Notes: generated by a model from the sequence alone, not told the origin. Positions 41,803 through 51,126 are shown, counted from the first letter of the stretch. The stretch is 64,000 nt of DNA from SAR202 cluster bacterium (GCA_013204585.1 JABMNL010000055.1:1-64000), one strand, 5' to 3'. Program-made: numbers and translations.

Positions 41803-42858
41803 ATGGTGAAGCGTATCGCTATTTTCTCGGACGGAACTTGGAACACGCCGGACCAGGCCCACCCCACGAATGTGATTCGTCTGCATGACGTTACTTTGAA
41901 CCAAGGCTCAGACGGCTTAGAGCAAGCGAAATTCTATGACCGAGGAGTAGGCGCGGACGGCAACAGGCTCCAGAAGATTCTGGGCGGCACATCTGGAAGA
42001 GGATTGGACAAAAACATCCTGGATGGCTACCGGTATCTGGTAGAAAACCACGATGAGGGCGATGAGATATTTCTGTTTGGGTTCAGCCGTGGCGCATACA
42101 CTGCGCGGAGCCTGGTAGGCCTAATACGCAATTGTGGCTTGCTGCGCAAAGAACACATTGGTATGGCGGACTCGGCCATGAAGTTGTACCGGAAGCGAAA
42201 AAAGAACTCTAATCCTTATTCAGAAGATGCCCAGAACTTTAGGAACCAGTATTCAAAGACCACCAACATTTGTTTTTTGGGAGTGTGGGACACCGTCGGC
42301 GCACTGGGAATCCCGCTGCGTGGCTTCGGTCATCTTCTGAATTGGCGCTATAAGTTCCATGATGTTGACCTAAGCGGCACCGTGAAACACGCTTACCACG
42401 CACTCTCAGTGGACGAAAAGCGGGGCGCGTTTAAACCCTCGCTTTGGACCCATACCGGCAAAGCAGGCCAGGTTGTTGAGCAGGTCTGGTTCTCGGGTGT
42501 CCATAGCGAAGTCGGTGGGGGCAGCGCTGATACTGGCTTGCCGGACATCGCATTCATGTGGATGATGCACAAGGCGCAGGCTTGCGGATTGGATTTCAAT
42601 CAACCGGCCATTGACGATTCAGTCCACCCTTTGTGGTCTGGAGACCTCCACGGCGAGCTACAGGGCATTTATAAATACCTTTCCAGCCACACCCGCCGGG
42701 TGGGCAACACCAGCTTCGTAAACCAGGCGGTACACCCAGATGCGGTCACTAGGTATGAGAGTGACGTCGTGGTTTACAACCCATCCAACCTGGGAAATTA
42801 CCTGGCCAGTCCTGGCCGCCAAGTTGCGGACCCAGGGCCGTTTCCCAAGATGGAGTAG
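41803..42858 (+). CDS. DUF2235 alpha/beta-hydrolase (Tle1-like)
   Basis: 351 residues. MVKRIAIFSDGTWNTPD, FLFGFSRGAYTARSLVGLIRNCGLL, FLGVWDTVGALGIP, WFSGVHSEVGGGS and LPDIAFMWM are the DUF2235 pattern: a GxSxG nucleophile elbow (FGFSRGA) plus catalytic Asp and His. In Gram-negatives some such domains are type VI phospholipase effectors (Tle1). No secretion genes accompany this one, so its role here is unknown. It converges on tRNA-Glu, now separated from it by an inserted cassette, and ends 28 bp before a bidirectional terminator. Confidence 0.85.
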   Translation: MVKRIAIFSDGTWNTPDQAHPTNVIRLHDVTLNQGSDGLEQAKFYDRGVGADGNRLQKILGGTSGRGLDKNILDGYRYLVENHDEGDEIFLFGFSRGAYTARSLVGLIRNCGLLRKEHIGMADSAMKLYRKRKKNSNPYSEDAQNFRNQYSKTTNICFLGVWDTVGALGIPLRGFGHLLNWRYKFHDVDLSGTVKHAYHALSVDEKRGAFKPSLWTHTGKAGQVVEQVWFSGVHSEVGGGSADTGLPDIAFMWMMHKAQACGLDFNQPAIDDSVHPLWSGDLHGELQGIYKYLSSHTRRVGNTSFVNQAVHPDAVTRYESDVVVYNPSNLGNYLASPGRQVADPGPFPKME

Positions 42859-42885
42859 CAGTAACCGATTCCCCGAAGCCTTTCA

Positions 42886-42928
42886 AAAAAGAACCCCGCG
42901 GTTAATACCGCGGGGTTCTTTTTGTTGC
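42886..42928. terminator. Bidirectional terminator, left copy of a 43-bp duplicated block
   Basis: AAAAAGAACCCCGCGGT, loop TAAT, ACCGCGGGGTTCTTTTT, then GTTGC: perfect 17-bp arms with A and T runs. An identical 43-bp copy lies at 44766-44808. The pair brackets three minus-strand genes. Confidence 0.92.
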
Positions 42929-42956
42929 AACAATTCGAGGAATAATCAATGGACGC

Positions 42957-43529
42957 CTATTCTTCGTCAGGCAAGCCAACTCGCCCTAGAAAGAATGTAA
43001 ATCGATGTGTCAGATGCTGAATCCATGGTGGCCTGAGGTAGCCATTCCTGTGTACGAGGCCGTGCTTCTCAGACTCGTACACAGAGTCCAGCGGTACGCT
43101 GAAAAGCCGTTTGAAATCTAAAAAGTACTCTGGCGTCGCCATCCCGCTTTCGACGCTACTTATCGGAAGGTAATGATATCTCTCTTCACGGTATGTCTTA
43201 GCCCTTTCAAAATCGCGTTGTCTTGTTATCCGTTTATCGCTTTCAAGAGCAAATTGGTCTTCTAAGTCGCATAACAATACATGGGTAACTAACTTGTTGT
43301 TGCTGTATCCGGGCGATTGACGAGACTTGAAATCCCAGTCCAAATCGCAATCTGGAGTGAGTACTATGCTCCAAGGGTGAAAAACTCGTTGGCTTCTTGG
43401 ATTATTTCGCACGTAGGAAAATGGGGATATTTGGGAAGTATCGAACCTAAGTTCGTGAACGCCTCCTAAAACCTCCCCAAGACGAAATGCTCCGCCATCG
43501 TCTGAAGCTAAATAGCGCGCCGTCGTCAA
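42957..43529 (-). CDS. Third gene of TIGR04255-associated cassette, unknown
   Basis: 190 residues from a TTG; the frame is open a few codons further upstream, so the start is uncertain (the preceding LKFQTGDGFN is plausible sequence). Central VLTPDCDLDWDFKSRQ (a short Cys/Asp motif), VTHVLLCDLEDQFAL, REERYHYLPIS, YFLDFKRLFSVPLDSVY and LTHRFTFFLGRVGLPDEE. I recall similar proteins of unknown function with this CDL motif, but cannot name a family. AT-rich compared with surroundings. Confidence 0.6.
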   Translation of the reverse strand: MTTARYLASDDGGAFRLGEVLGGVHELRFDTSQISPFSYVRNNPRSQRVFHPWSIVLTPDCDLDWDFKSRQSPGYSNNKLVTHVLLCDLEDQFALESDKRITRQRDFERAKTYREERYHYLPISSVESGMATPEYFLDFKRLFSVPLDSVYESEKHGLVHRNGYLRPPWIQHLTHRFTFFLGRVGLPDEE

Positions 43530-43561
43530 ATTAAATCCGTCACCGGTTTGGAATTTCAGCG

Positions 43562-43825
43562 TTAGGCGGTTAGCGTCGGCTCTATATTCTCAATTGTAAG
43601 GCCCGGTAGTATTTGCGTTGGTCTTACGGCATAAAATCGGTAAAGCTCTCTCATAGTCTCAAAACATTCGTCGAGGCCACTTTCTGGCATTTTAGCGATT
43701 AGATTACAGCAAATTAATCGGGTCAAAGCGAAATTATCATTCCCCAAGAATTCGAAAGAGCGGGTCGTCTCCATATGTTCGAGAGAGGCTATGAACTTGA
43801 CGTTGAACGGTTCATCTCCATCCAT
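43562..43825 (-). CDS. Second gene of TIGR04255-associated cassette, small unknown protein
   Basis: 87 residues from the ATG at 43825, seven bases after the TIGR04255 gene stop; an earlier in-frame ATG at 43942 would overlap that gene by 110 bp and is unlikely. FIASLEHMETTRSFEFLGNDNFALTR and CNLIAKMPESGLDECFETMREL suggest an alpha/beta protein with no recognised motif. It lies between the other two cassette genes in one operon. Confidence 0.5.
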   Translation of the reverse strand: MDGDEPFNVKFIASLEHMETTRSFEFLGNDNFALTRLICCNLIAKMPESGLDECFETMRELYRFYAVRPTQILPGLTIENIEPTLTA

Positions 43826-43832
43826 TAAGCCA

Positions 43833-44633
43833 CTAGATGTCTCGAGGTCCCAGAGCGGTTCTAAGGGTATCTGAGATACACCACCGAAAGAAGTTCCCTG
43901 CGACTCTGTTGAAGTTGTCCAATGTTTTGAGAGCGTCATCAATTTCGGTTTTCCTTCCGCAAAATAGGTCGGTATCTATGAGGTAGACTTGGTTTTCAGA
44001 GTTAGGGCTTTTCGCCAGGCCGTGGCGAATCTGAATGAACCCATCTTCTATGTCTTGAAGTTTAATTGAAGTCCTTGAAACTGTCTCTTGAACATCCACA
44101 TCGAAAGATTCAGCCCCTTGTACACCAAGGAGTGTCGTGTTGAACAACTTAGACCAAGGGACGGTCGACACGCCCAGGTTGTCTCTGTCGATGATGTTTC
44201 GATATCTGAGTCCTATACGAGAATAAAATGTTGGATTGTAGGTCTCTCTAACCACCGATTCAGCGAACCTGATTTCTTCGCGGAATTGAGGCCAACTTGT
44301 ATATGATTTTACCGATAGTGCAAGAAAATCTTGGTTGAGAGAGATTAGAGACTGTTCATCTTCGGTAAGAAATCGGTGCTCTTGGATACGAGTTGTCCTG
44401 ACCAACGGTAGACTTGATACTAAATCAGCGATTTCTTTGGGAACATTAGATGGGAGTTCTGCTACGGAAGGATCAACTTTGCGGTACAAGGGATATTTAT
44501 GCCGAACTGCATTCTGGAATTGGTCGGGAATTTGAGAACTAATTTCTAAGATAGTGGGGAACCTAAGTTGACATATGACTTCCTGTAGAGGGTTTTGGTC
44601 ATACGTTTCGCGTTCGGTCGTCGGGAATGGCAT
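43833..44633 (-). CDS. TIGR04255-type protein, unknown function
   Basis: 266 residues from the ATG at 44633 (AGGA nine bases upstream), in preference to an ATG at 44735. The N-terminus MPFPTTERETYDQNPLQEVICQLRFP closely follows the TIGR04255 opening (PLxEVxxQLRFP); FYSRIGLRYRNIIDR and the C-terminal DNFNRVAGNFFRWCISDTLR also fit. The family is sporadically distributed and uncharacterised. First gene of the three-gene cassette, AT-rich, next to tRNA-Glu. Confidence 0.7.
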   Translation of the reverse strand: MPFPTTERETYDQNPLQEVICQLRFPTILEISSQIPDQFQNAVRHKYPLYRKVDPSVAELPSNVPKEIADLVSSLPLVRTTRIQEHRFLTEDEQSLISLNQDFLALSVKSYTSWPQFREEIRFAESVVRETYNPTFYSRIGLRYRNIIDRDNLGVSTVPWSKLFNTTLLGVQGAESFDVDVQETVSRTSIKLQDIEDGFIQIRHGLAKSPNSENQVYLIDTDLFCGRKTEIDDALKTLDNFNRVAGNFFRWCISDTLRTALGPRDI

Positions 44634-44765
44634 GAAAAAGATTCCTGACTTAAGTACGTAGCTGAGACTAGGGTATGCAGAAGTATATCGTAGGAGTGCA
44701 CAATCTAGCAAAACCGCCCAGTCATGGAGAATCAACGGATTTGGTCAGAACGAGGGGAAGCCAAT

Positions 44766-44808
44766 AAAAAGAACCCCGCGGTTAATACCGCGGGGTTCTT
44801 TTTGTTGC
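44766..44808. terminator. Bidirectional terminator, right copy of a 43-bp duplicated block
   Basis: Identical to 42886-42928 over 43 bp. It lies six bases 3' of tRNA-Glu in transcript sense and would end that transcript; it also ends anything entering from the left. Confidence 0.92.
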
Positions 44809-44813
44809 CGAAT

Positions 44814-44892
44814 TGGTACCCCGGATGGGCTTCGATCCCATGATCTCCACCTTGAAAGGGTGGCGTCCTAGGCCAGGCTAGACGACCGGGGC
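44814..44892 (-). tRNA. tRNA-Glu (anticodon TTC)
   Basis: Minus-strand cloverleaf: acceptor GCCCCGG with CCGGGGT, D arm GTCTAGCC..GGAC, anticodon stem CCACC/GGTGG with loop CTTTCAA, T arm ATGGG/CCCAT, encoded CCA. The first acceptor pair is a G-T wobble. Confidence 0.92.
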
Positions 44893-44966
44893 ACGGAGGT
44901 ATTCTACTATAGGCACGATTCTATTGGTAGCAATCTCGCCTACCGCTGAAAGCCAATCGCTGTAGG

Positions 44967-45998
44967 CTACGGGTAGACCGCCAAGGCCTCCAGCGATGTC
45001 TCTTCTGGGAAACCGCACATGACGTTCATGTTCTGCACGGCTTGTCCGGCGGCGCCCTTCACTAGGTTGTCCAGGCAACTGATGACGATTAGCCGTCCGG
45101 TGCGCTGGTCGATTGTTGGGTGAACCAGGCACAGATTGTTTCCCAGAGTCTGCTTGGTCTGGGGAGGGACGGGTACCACTCGGACGAACGCGTCATTCGC
45201 GTAATAGTCCTGGTACAGATCCATGATTTTCTTCTTGCCCTCGTCTCCGTTCCATTCGTCGGGGTTGACCAGGGTGGCATAGCTGGAACTTAAGATGCCC
45301 CGGGTCATGGGAATTAGGTGGGTCAAGAATGTGAGGTTCAGCGGATTTTCCGACAGAGCCCCCAACTCTTGAGTAATCTCGGGCAGGTGTCGGTGACCGC
45401 CGAGGGCGTAGGCGAACACGTTCTCGTTGACCTCGGAGAAGTGGTTGGTCATGGTCAGGCTTCGACCGCCGCCCGATACCCCAGACTTGCTGTCTACGAT
45501 GATGTCTTTGGTGATGATTCCTTGGGCCACCGCCGGGGCTAAGCCCAAGATAGCGCTGGTGGGGTAACAACCGGGGTTGGCGACCAAGCGGGACTGCTTA
45601 ACGTCTTCTCGGTGCAGTTCGGTCAGGCCGTAGACCGCTTCTTCCAGGTAGGTGGGGTCTGGATGGTCAACGCCGTACCATTCGGTGTATTCGTCGGCCT
45701 TCTTCAATCGGAAATCAGCGCTGATGTCGATTACCTTGACGCCACTTTTTAGCACTGGGATACAGGCCTCGGCGCTGGCCTTGTGGGGTAGGGCCGAGAA
45801 GACCATGTCTAGGCTGCCGCTTAATTCTGGCTCAACGGTCAGGTCGATGGCGGACAAGTGGGGAAACACCTCGCTAAGCTGTTGGCCAGCGGCGCTCCTG
45901 CCTGTGACGGAGGTGATTTCCACCTCTGGATGTCGGTACAAGATACGAGCCAACTCGCTGCCTGCGTAACCGGTAATATTGATAATCCCTACTTTCAT
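44967..45998 (-). CDS. argC: N-acetyl-gamma-glutamyl-phosphate reductase
   Basis: 343 residues. NADP fold GIINITGYAGSELARILYRHP, active-site Cys in VANPGCYPTSAILGL, SGVSGGGR, and AYALGGHRHLPEI. Third step of arginine synthesis: reduces N-acetylglutamyl phosphate to the semialdehyde. Other arg genes are not in the window. The gene follows tRNA-Glu in the same strand order. Confidence 0.95.
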   Translation of the reverse strand: MKVGIINITGYAGSELARILYRHPEVEITSVTGRSAAGQQLSEVFPHLSAIDLTVEPELSGSLDMVFSALPHKASAEACIPVLKSGVKVIDISADFRLKKADEYTEWYGVDHPDPTYLEEAVYGLTELHREDVKQSRLVANPGCYPTSAILGLAPAVAQGIITKDIIVDSKSGVSGGGRSLTMTNHFSEVNENVFAYALGGHRHLPEITQELGALSENPLNLTFLTHLIPMTRGILSSSYATLVNPDEWNGDEGKKKIMDLYQDYYANDAFVRVVPVPPQTKQTLGNNLCLVHPTIDQRTGRLIVISCLDNLVKGAAGQAVQNMNVMCGFPEETSLEALAVYP

Positions 45999-46037
45999 TT
46001 TGCTTACTCGTTGTTGTTGGGCTTAGGTCTAGTGCGC

Positions 46038-46826
46038 TTAAGCTTGGGGAATGTGAGGCATGGGAGCCCCGCTGCTTCCTGCCAGGGTTGGTTCTTCCGC
46101 GGCGGCCAGTTCGGCCAGCTCCGCCTTGGTCATGTACTTCTTTCTTGAGGGACAGAGGCTGCCAACCACGCACTCGGGGCACTTGGGCCGTTGCGCTCGG
46201 CATACCTGGCGACCATGGTTGATGTACGAAACGTGGAAGTTGAACACTTCCCCCGGTTCGACCTTCTCTTCCAGTATATCGTGGGCCTTGTCGGCGCTCA
46301 CTTTGGGGCCAATTACACCCAGGCGTTGGGACACTCGGTAGATGTGGGTGTCGATGGCCATTGCCGGCATGCCCAGAGAAAAGCTTAGCACGATTCCAGC
46401 CGATTTAGGGCCGATGCCAGGTAGCTGACGCAGCCATGCCTTGGCTTCGTTCAAGGGCATCTCGCGTAGGAAAGATAGGTCCAATGAATCGTTTAGTTCC
46501 AATACCTTATTCAGGACTTCTTTAATCCGAGGTGCTTTAATCCTGGCCAGGCCTCCGGGAGCGATGGCTTTCTCAATATCCGGTATCTCCGCGGCTGCCA
46601 CCGCTTCCAGCGTTCCGAATCGCTCCATCAACAGCCGGAAGGCGCGGCTGGAGTTGATGTCTGAGGTGTGCTGGGAAAGGATGGTGAAAACCATCTCATC
46701 CATGGGAGGAAGGCGCGGCTCATCGTTGAAGGGGCCGTACTGCTCGGTCATCAACTTGATGGTCTGGGCGATATCGGCCTTACTCTTGGTTCTGGGAGCC
46801 CTTTTTTTTACGCTTGTGGCAGGCAT
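46038..46826 (-). CDS. nth: Endonuclease III, base-excision DNA glycosylase
   Basis: 262 residues. HhH-GPD core: QLPGIGPKSAGIVLSF with the catalytic Lys, then AIDTHIYRVSQRLGV with the catalytic Asp; a 4Fe-4S cluster motif CRAQRPKCPECVVGSLC (C-x6-C-x2-C-x5-C). Basic N-terminus and a short disordered C-terminus. Removes oxidised pyrimidines and cleaves abasic sites. argC lies just 3' of it (40 bp), same strand. Confidence 0.93.
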   Translation of the reverse strand: MPATSVKKRAPRTKSKADIAQTIKLMTEQYGPFNDEPRLPPMDEMVFTILSQHTSDINSSRAFRLLMERFGTLEAVAAAEIPDIEKAIAPGGLARIKAPRIKEVLNKVLELNDSLDLSFLREMPLNEAKAWLRQLPGIGPKSAGIVLSFSLGMPAMAIDTHIYRVSQRLGVIGPKVSADKAHDILEEKVEPGEVFNFHVSYINHGRQVCRAQRPKCPECVVGSLCPSRKKYMTKAELAELAAAEEPTLAGSSGAPMPHIPQA

Positions 46827-46920
46827 CTTACCTAATCATTTTGTCCAAACCGGAGTTGTGGGTTGGCACAGGTGCAAATTTTAGCACCGGTACCATAAAA
46901 AATAAAAACCGGGCAAAAAT

Positions 46921-46955
46921 AAAAAATCCGGGAGGTTCAACCTCCCGGATTTTTT
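46921..46955. terminator. Bidirectional Rho-independent terminator
   Basis: AAAAAATCCGGGAGGTT, C, AACCTCCCGGATTTTTT: perfect 17-bp arms. It ends the peptide ABC transporter operon on the minus strand. Only one copy is present, unlike the two duplicated terminators elsewhere. Confidence 0.9.
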
Positions 46956-46980
46956 ATTGCTTATCCTAATATAGGGAAGG

Positions 46981-47985
46981 CTAGAACAGATGGCACGTAA
47001 GGGAGTGCCCAGGAGCTAGCTCGGTACGGCCTGGCTTATCTACGGCGCAACGGTCCATGGCCGCAGGGCAACGGGGGTGGAAGTAGCAGCCCGAGGGAGG
47101 ATTTAGGGGCGAGGGAACCTCACCCTGAAGGATAATCTCCTCTTGTTCCATGTCGGGATGGGATGGCAACGCCGCCGACATTAGCGCCTTGGTGTACGGG
47201 TGGGACGGGTTGGTGTACATCTCATGCACCGGAGAGAGCTCTACTATTTCTCCCAAGTACATGACCGCCACCCAGTCGCACATGTAGCGCACCGTGGCTA
47301 AGTCGTGGGCGATGAGCATGTAGGCCACGTTGTATTCGGCCTGCAAGTCTTTGAGCAGGTTCATTATCTGGGCCCGGATGGAAACGTCCAGGGCCGACAC
47401 CGGCTCGTCCAGCACTATAACCCGAGGGTTCAAGGCCAGAGCCCGGGCGATGGCCAGCCTTTGGCGCTGCCCACCGGAGAACTCATGAGGAAATAGGTTG
47501 GAGTGGTATTCGTTCAAGCCAACGTCGTTCAAGAGCTTCATTACCCGCTCTTGCTGTTCGGCATGGCTAATGTTCCAGTTAATTACCATCGGTTCGGCGA
47601 TGATGTCTTTGACCCGCATGCGGGGGTTCAGCGAACTCCACGGGTCTTGGAACACCGCTTGCACGGAGCTTCGGTACGATTTTCTGACGGCAGCCGAGGA
47701 GTGGTGAACGTCTTGGCCCTCGAACAGAATGCTGCCCTCGGTGGGTGTCTCAAGCATCAGCATCATCTTGGCGGTGGTGCTTTTGCCGCAGCCAGACTCT
47801 CCCACTACGCCCAGGGTTTCACCTGCCCTGAGCTGAAAGGAAATGTCGTCTACCGCTTTGATGTGGCCGGTGACCTTGGAAATCAAGAGACCTTTGGTCA
47901 CTGGGAAGTATTTCTTTAAGTTTTTGGCCTCGAGCAATACCTGCCCGACTTCGGATCTGGATCGGGACGATTCTGTAGTGGTCAT
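46981..47985 (-). CDS. Peptide ABC transporter ATPase, OppF/DppF type
   Basis: 334 residues from the ATG at 47985, which overlaps the stop of the upstream ATPase gene (ATGA). Walker [16 protein letters not shown], signature [13 protein letters not shown], Walker [13 protein letters not shown], and the C-terminal oligopeptide-type tail with the Cys cluster ([15 protein letters not shown]). One of two motor subunits of a dipeptide/oligopeptide importer; last gene of the operon. Confidence 0.92.
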   Translation of the reverse strand: MTTTESSRSRSEVGQVLLEAKNLKKYFPVTKGLLISKVTGHIKAVDDISFQLRAGETLGVVGESGCGKSTTAKMMLMLETPTEGSILFEGQDVHHSSAAVRKSYRSSVQAVFQDPWSSLNPRMRVKDIIAEPMVINWNISHAEQQERVMKLLNDVGLNEYHSNLFPHEFSGGQRQRLAIARALALNPRVIVLDEPVSALDVSIRAQIMNLLKDLQAEYNVAYMLIAHDLATVRYMCDWVAVMYLGEIVELSPVHEMYTNPSHPYTKALMSAALPSHPDMEQEEIILQGEVPSPLNPPSGCYFHPRCPAAMDRCAVDKPGRTELAPGHSLTCHLF

Positions 47986-48971
47986 TCTAACTTCCAGCAG
48001 GCCGCAGTGTGGCCATCCGACACCGTAGACCGATTGGGATATGCTTCGCGGCACTTGTCCATCACAACAGGACACCGGTCTGCAAAGGAGCAGCCGACGG
48101 GCAAGTTATGGAGTGGTGGGGGCTGGCCTTCAATTGAGAACAACCGATCCACGTCGACGTCCATCTTAGGGACCGAGGCCAAGAGCGCCGCGGTGTAGGG
48201 GTGGGAAGGGTTGTTGAAGATGTCTCTAACGCTGCCGTGTTCGACGATTCGCCCGGCGTACATCACGGCGACTCGGTCGCACATCTTGGCGACAATGCCG
48301 AAGTCGTGGGTGATGAATATGAGCGACATATCCGAGTCTTTCTGTAAGTCTTTTAGCAGCTTCAGGTATTGGGCCTGAATCGTCACATCAAGAGAGGTGG
48401 TCGGTTCGTCGGCGATGAGCACCTTAGGTTGGCAGGAGATGCCAATGGCCCCGACGACCCTCTGGCGCATGCCGCCGCTCATCTGGTGTGGGTAGTCTTT
48501 CATCCGAGATTCCGCAGCGGGAATGTTTACCTTGCGTAGTACCTGCAAGGCATGTTCCATTACCGACCGTTTGGGGATGTCTTGGTGAATCTTGATGGCT
48601 TCCTCTACCTGGTCTCCGATGGTGAAAACCGGGTTCAAGGAGGTCATAGGGTCTTGAATGATGAGGGCAATCTTGCTGCCCCGTATTTTGCCCAGTTCAT
48701 TTTCGGAGAGTTGGACGAGGTCATCGCCGTCTAGGATTATTTTCCCAGACACGATGCGTCCCGGCGGCGTGGGAATGAGGCGCATCAGCGAGAGCATGGT
48801 TACGGATTTACCGCAGCCCGACTCGCCAACGATTCCAAGGGTCTCGCCCTTGCGCAGGTCAAAGGATATTCCGTCTACGGCTTTAACCGTTCCCCAGCGG
48901 GTGCGGAAGTAGGTCCTTAGGTCTTCGACCTCTAACACGGTCTCGGTATTGATTCTTGTTTCCGTGGCCAT
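47982..48971 (-). CDS. Peptide ABC transporter ATPase, OppD/DppD type
   Basis: 329 residues. Walker [16 protein letters not shown], signature [13 protein letters not shown], Walker [14 protein letters not shown], and a C-terminal [15 protein letters not shown] Cys tail. TGA stop overlaps the next ATG. Partner ATPase of the 46981 gene. Confidence 0.92.
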   Translation of the reverse strand: MATETRINTETVLEVEDLRTYFRTRWGTVKAVDGISFDLRKGETLGIVGESGCGKSVTMLSLMRLIPTPPGRIVSGKIILDGDDLVQLSENELGKIRGSKIALIIQDPMTSLNPVFTIGDQVEEAIKIHQDIPKRSVMEHALQVLRKVNIPAAESRMKDYPHQMSGGMRQRVVGAIGISCQPKVLIADEPTTSLDVTIQAQYLKLLKDLQKDSDMSLIFITHDFGIVAKMCDRVAVMYAGRIVEHGSVRDIFNNPSHPYTAALLASVPKMDVDVDRLFSIEGQPPPLHNLPVGCSFADRCPVVMDKCREAYPNRSTVSDGHTAACWKLE

Positions 48972-49058
48972 GAATATGCTTGTTCCTCTTATCGCTGCGT
49001 TATTCGGTGCCCAGACCCAGCTTGATTCAGCTCTCTAATGCAGTTACCAGGTTTCTGG

Positions 49059-50099
49059 TCACTCCATCTGCCGCAAGCGTGGATCCAGTTTGTCTCTTAG
49101 CCAGTCGCCAAACAGGTTCAACGACACTACTGTCAGCATGATGGCGAGACCAGGGAAGGTAGATATCCACCAAACGCCGCCAGCCAGCTTGTCACGACCG
49201 TCAGCCACCATCGAGCCCCAAGCTGGCGTGGGGGGCGGGACTCCCGCTCCCAGGAAGCTGAGGGTCGACTCCAGCAGAATCACGATACCTACCTGGAGGG
49301 TTGCCACTACGATTAGGGTATTGATGGTCCCAGGGAATATGTGTATGAACAGAATCCGCGCTGTGGACGCGCCGGAAACTTTGGCCAGGGATACATAGTC
49401 CATGTTCTTCAATTGGAGCACTTCACCCCGCACCTGGCGGGCGAAGCGTGGCCATATAAACAAGCACAGCACCGTAACGATAATCGCCAGTGACTGGCCA
49501 AGCGTAATTACCAATACTAGGGCAATCAGAATCAATGGGATGGCCAATTTGATATCGACCAGCCGCATTAAGGTTTCGTCGACCCAGCCACCGTAATAGC
49601 CAGCCGCCAAGCCCAATACGACTCCGATACTGCCGCCCACGCCAAGTGTCACTATCGACACAATTAATGAAATTCTAGCGCCGTAGATTATGCGCGAAAG
49701 AACATCACGACCAAGATGATCGGTACCCAACAGGAACTTGGTACTCCCGGCAGGTTTGGTAACAATTACTAACTGATCGCCTACCTTGGCGTTGGGGTTA
49801 ATTACCAGTGCGTCGCGTAGGGTTACCTGGCTGCCTCTGTCGTTAATCGACAGCCGCTCCACCACAAGTTTTAGGGCAGTCTCGCCGCCGAGCCAGGCTG
49901 GGGGGATGTTGCGGTCCTTGAGTTCGCCCTTCTCAGGATTGTGGGGCGATATCAAGGGCGCAAATAATCCGGCAAATACAACCAGACCCAATAGGAAAAG
50001 TGGGATTACCGGCCAGCGTCGAAACTTGCGATAGGCTCCGGCCGCTCGGGCCATAGTTGTGGGTGGTGCAATGATTATTCCGCTAAGATCTGCAGCCAT
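49059..50099 (-). CDS. Peptide ABC transporter permease, OppC/DppC type
   Basis: 346 residues, five to six membrane helices after a hydrophilic N-terminus. The coupling-helix EAA-like region is KVSGASTARILFIHIFPGTINTLIV. The HLGRDVLSRIIYGARISL segment is the family hallmark. An insertion near residues 65-105 (KLVVERLSINDRGSQVTL) is unusual. GTAGGAG upstream of the ATG. Confidence 0.9.
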   Translation of the reverse strand: MAADLSGIIIAPPTTMARAAGAYRKFRRWPVIPLFLLGLVVFAGLFAPLISPHNPEKGELKDRNIPPAWLGGETALKLVVERLSINDRGSQVTLRDALVINPNAKVGDQLVIVTKPAGSTKFLLGTDHLGRDVLSRIIYGARISLIVSIVTLGVGGSIGVVLGLAAGYYGGWVDETLMRLVDIKLAIPLILIALVLVITLGQSLAIIVTVLCLFIWPRFARQVRGEVLQLKNMDYVSLAKVSGASTARILFIHIFPGTINTLIVVATLQVGIVILLESTLSFLGAGVPPPTPAWGSMVADGRDKLAGGVWWISTFPGLAIMLTVVSLNLFGDWLRDKLDPRLRQME

Positions 50100-50115
50100 C
50101 TTTTGCTCCTACTCC

Positions 50116-51033
50116 CTAAGCGTACCGAATTCGAGGATCTACGTATGCGTAGAGAACGTCCACTATGAATGCTGCGATTACGTATAGCAGCGTGAAGGTT
50201 ATAACCACGCCCTGAAGTAGCGGGTAATCAAAGGCGAACAAGGCCTCGATTGCCAACCGTCCCAGACCGGGCCAAGCGAACACTGTCTCAACAACCAAAG
50301 AACCAGTCACCAGAGCTCCGAGGGTTACTCCGGCGAAAGTAAGGGGCGGTATTAAGGCGTTCCTAAAAGCGTGTTTCAGAATCACGGTCCTGGAGTTAAC
50401 GCCTTTGGCTCGCGCCAGTTTGATGTACTCCGAATCTAGTACGTCCAACATCGCTGACCGCACCAGCCGTAGGTTTGCGGCGGCGTAGTACCACCCTAAG
50501 GTAACGGCGGGTAGGACGATGCTATTCCAGTCTTGCTTACCGTATGGTGGGAGAACACCTAGCTTTACGGCAAAGAAGAACATTAACATTATGCCTAGCC
50601 AGAATGGCGGAGCCGACTGCCCAATAAGGGCAACTAACTTGCCAAGGGCGTCCAAAGGTGTGCCGCGTTTAATCGCCGACAAAATACCCAGCGGTACGCC
50701 AATTAATAGCGAAAGAGTGAACGCGACTGCGCCTAGCATTAGCGTGGCGGGCAAGCGTTCCCAAATTACTGAAGTTACCGGGCGGGCTTCTCTGACCGAC
50801 TCGCCAAGGTCACCCCGGATGGCGCCTTTTAGGAATAACCCGTATTGCTGGTAGTAGGGCTTATCCAGACCCAATACCACGCCCATGCGGTCCCAGTCTT
50901 CCTGGGTCGAGTAGTCGTCTAGGTAGATGTGTCTGGGATCTCCCGAGACCCTGCTCATTATGAAAATAATCAGAGACACGGCAAGGAGAGTTACGAAAGC
51001 TAGGACGAACCGGCGCGCTAAATACTTTTGCAT
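50116..51033 (-). CDS. Peptide ABC transporter permease, OppB/DppB type
   Basis: 305 residues; YLARRFVLAFVTLLAVSLIIF first helix, RLPATLMLGAVAFTLSLLIGVPLG, GQSAPPFWLGIMLMFFFAV, the coupling region ARAKGVNSRTVILKHAFRNALIP and six helices in all. Just upstream of the OppC gene in the operon. Confidence 0.92.
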   Translation of the reverse strand: MQKYLARRFVLAFVTLLAVSLIIFIMSRVSGDPRHIYLDDYSTQEDWDRMGVVLGLDKPYYQQYGLFLKGAIRGDLGESVREARPVTSVIWERLPATLMLGAVAFTLSLLIGVPLGILSAIKRGTPLDALGKLVALIGQSAPPFWLGIMLMFFFAVKLGVLPPYGKQDWNSIVLPAVTLGWYYAAANLRLVRSAMLDVLDSEYIKLARAKGVNSRTVILKHAFRNALIPPLTFAGVTLGALVTGSLVVETVFAWPGLGRLAIEALFAFDYPLLQGVVITFTLLYVIAAFIVDVLYAYVDPRIRYA

Positions 51034-51082
51034 ACTAGTAAACCGTCAGTGCACCCTTTTAGATTTGAGTCTGCTTTTGATT

Positions 51083-51126
51083 GCCGTGCATTGTTTGCCG
51101 TCGTGCTATTTGCCATCGTGCTATTT
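51083..51126. repeat. 15-bp tandem repeat overlapping a stop codon
   Basis: Copies GCCGTCGTGCTATTT and GCCATCGTGCTATTT, plus a degenerate third. In the sense of the minus-strand gene ending at 51121 the unit reads GGCAAATAG..., so the Gly-Lys-stop end of the gene is re-copied 3' of the real stop. Confidence 0.75.
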
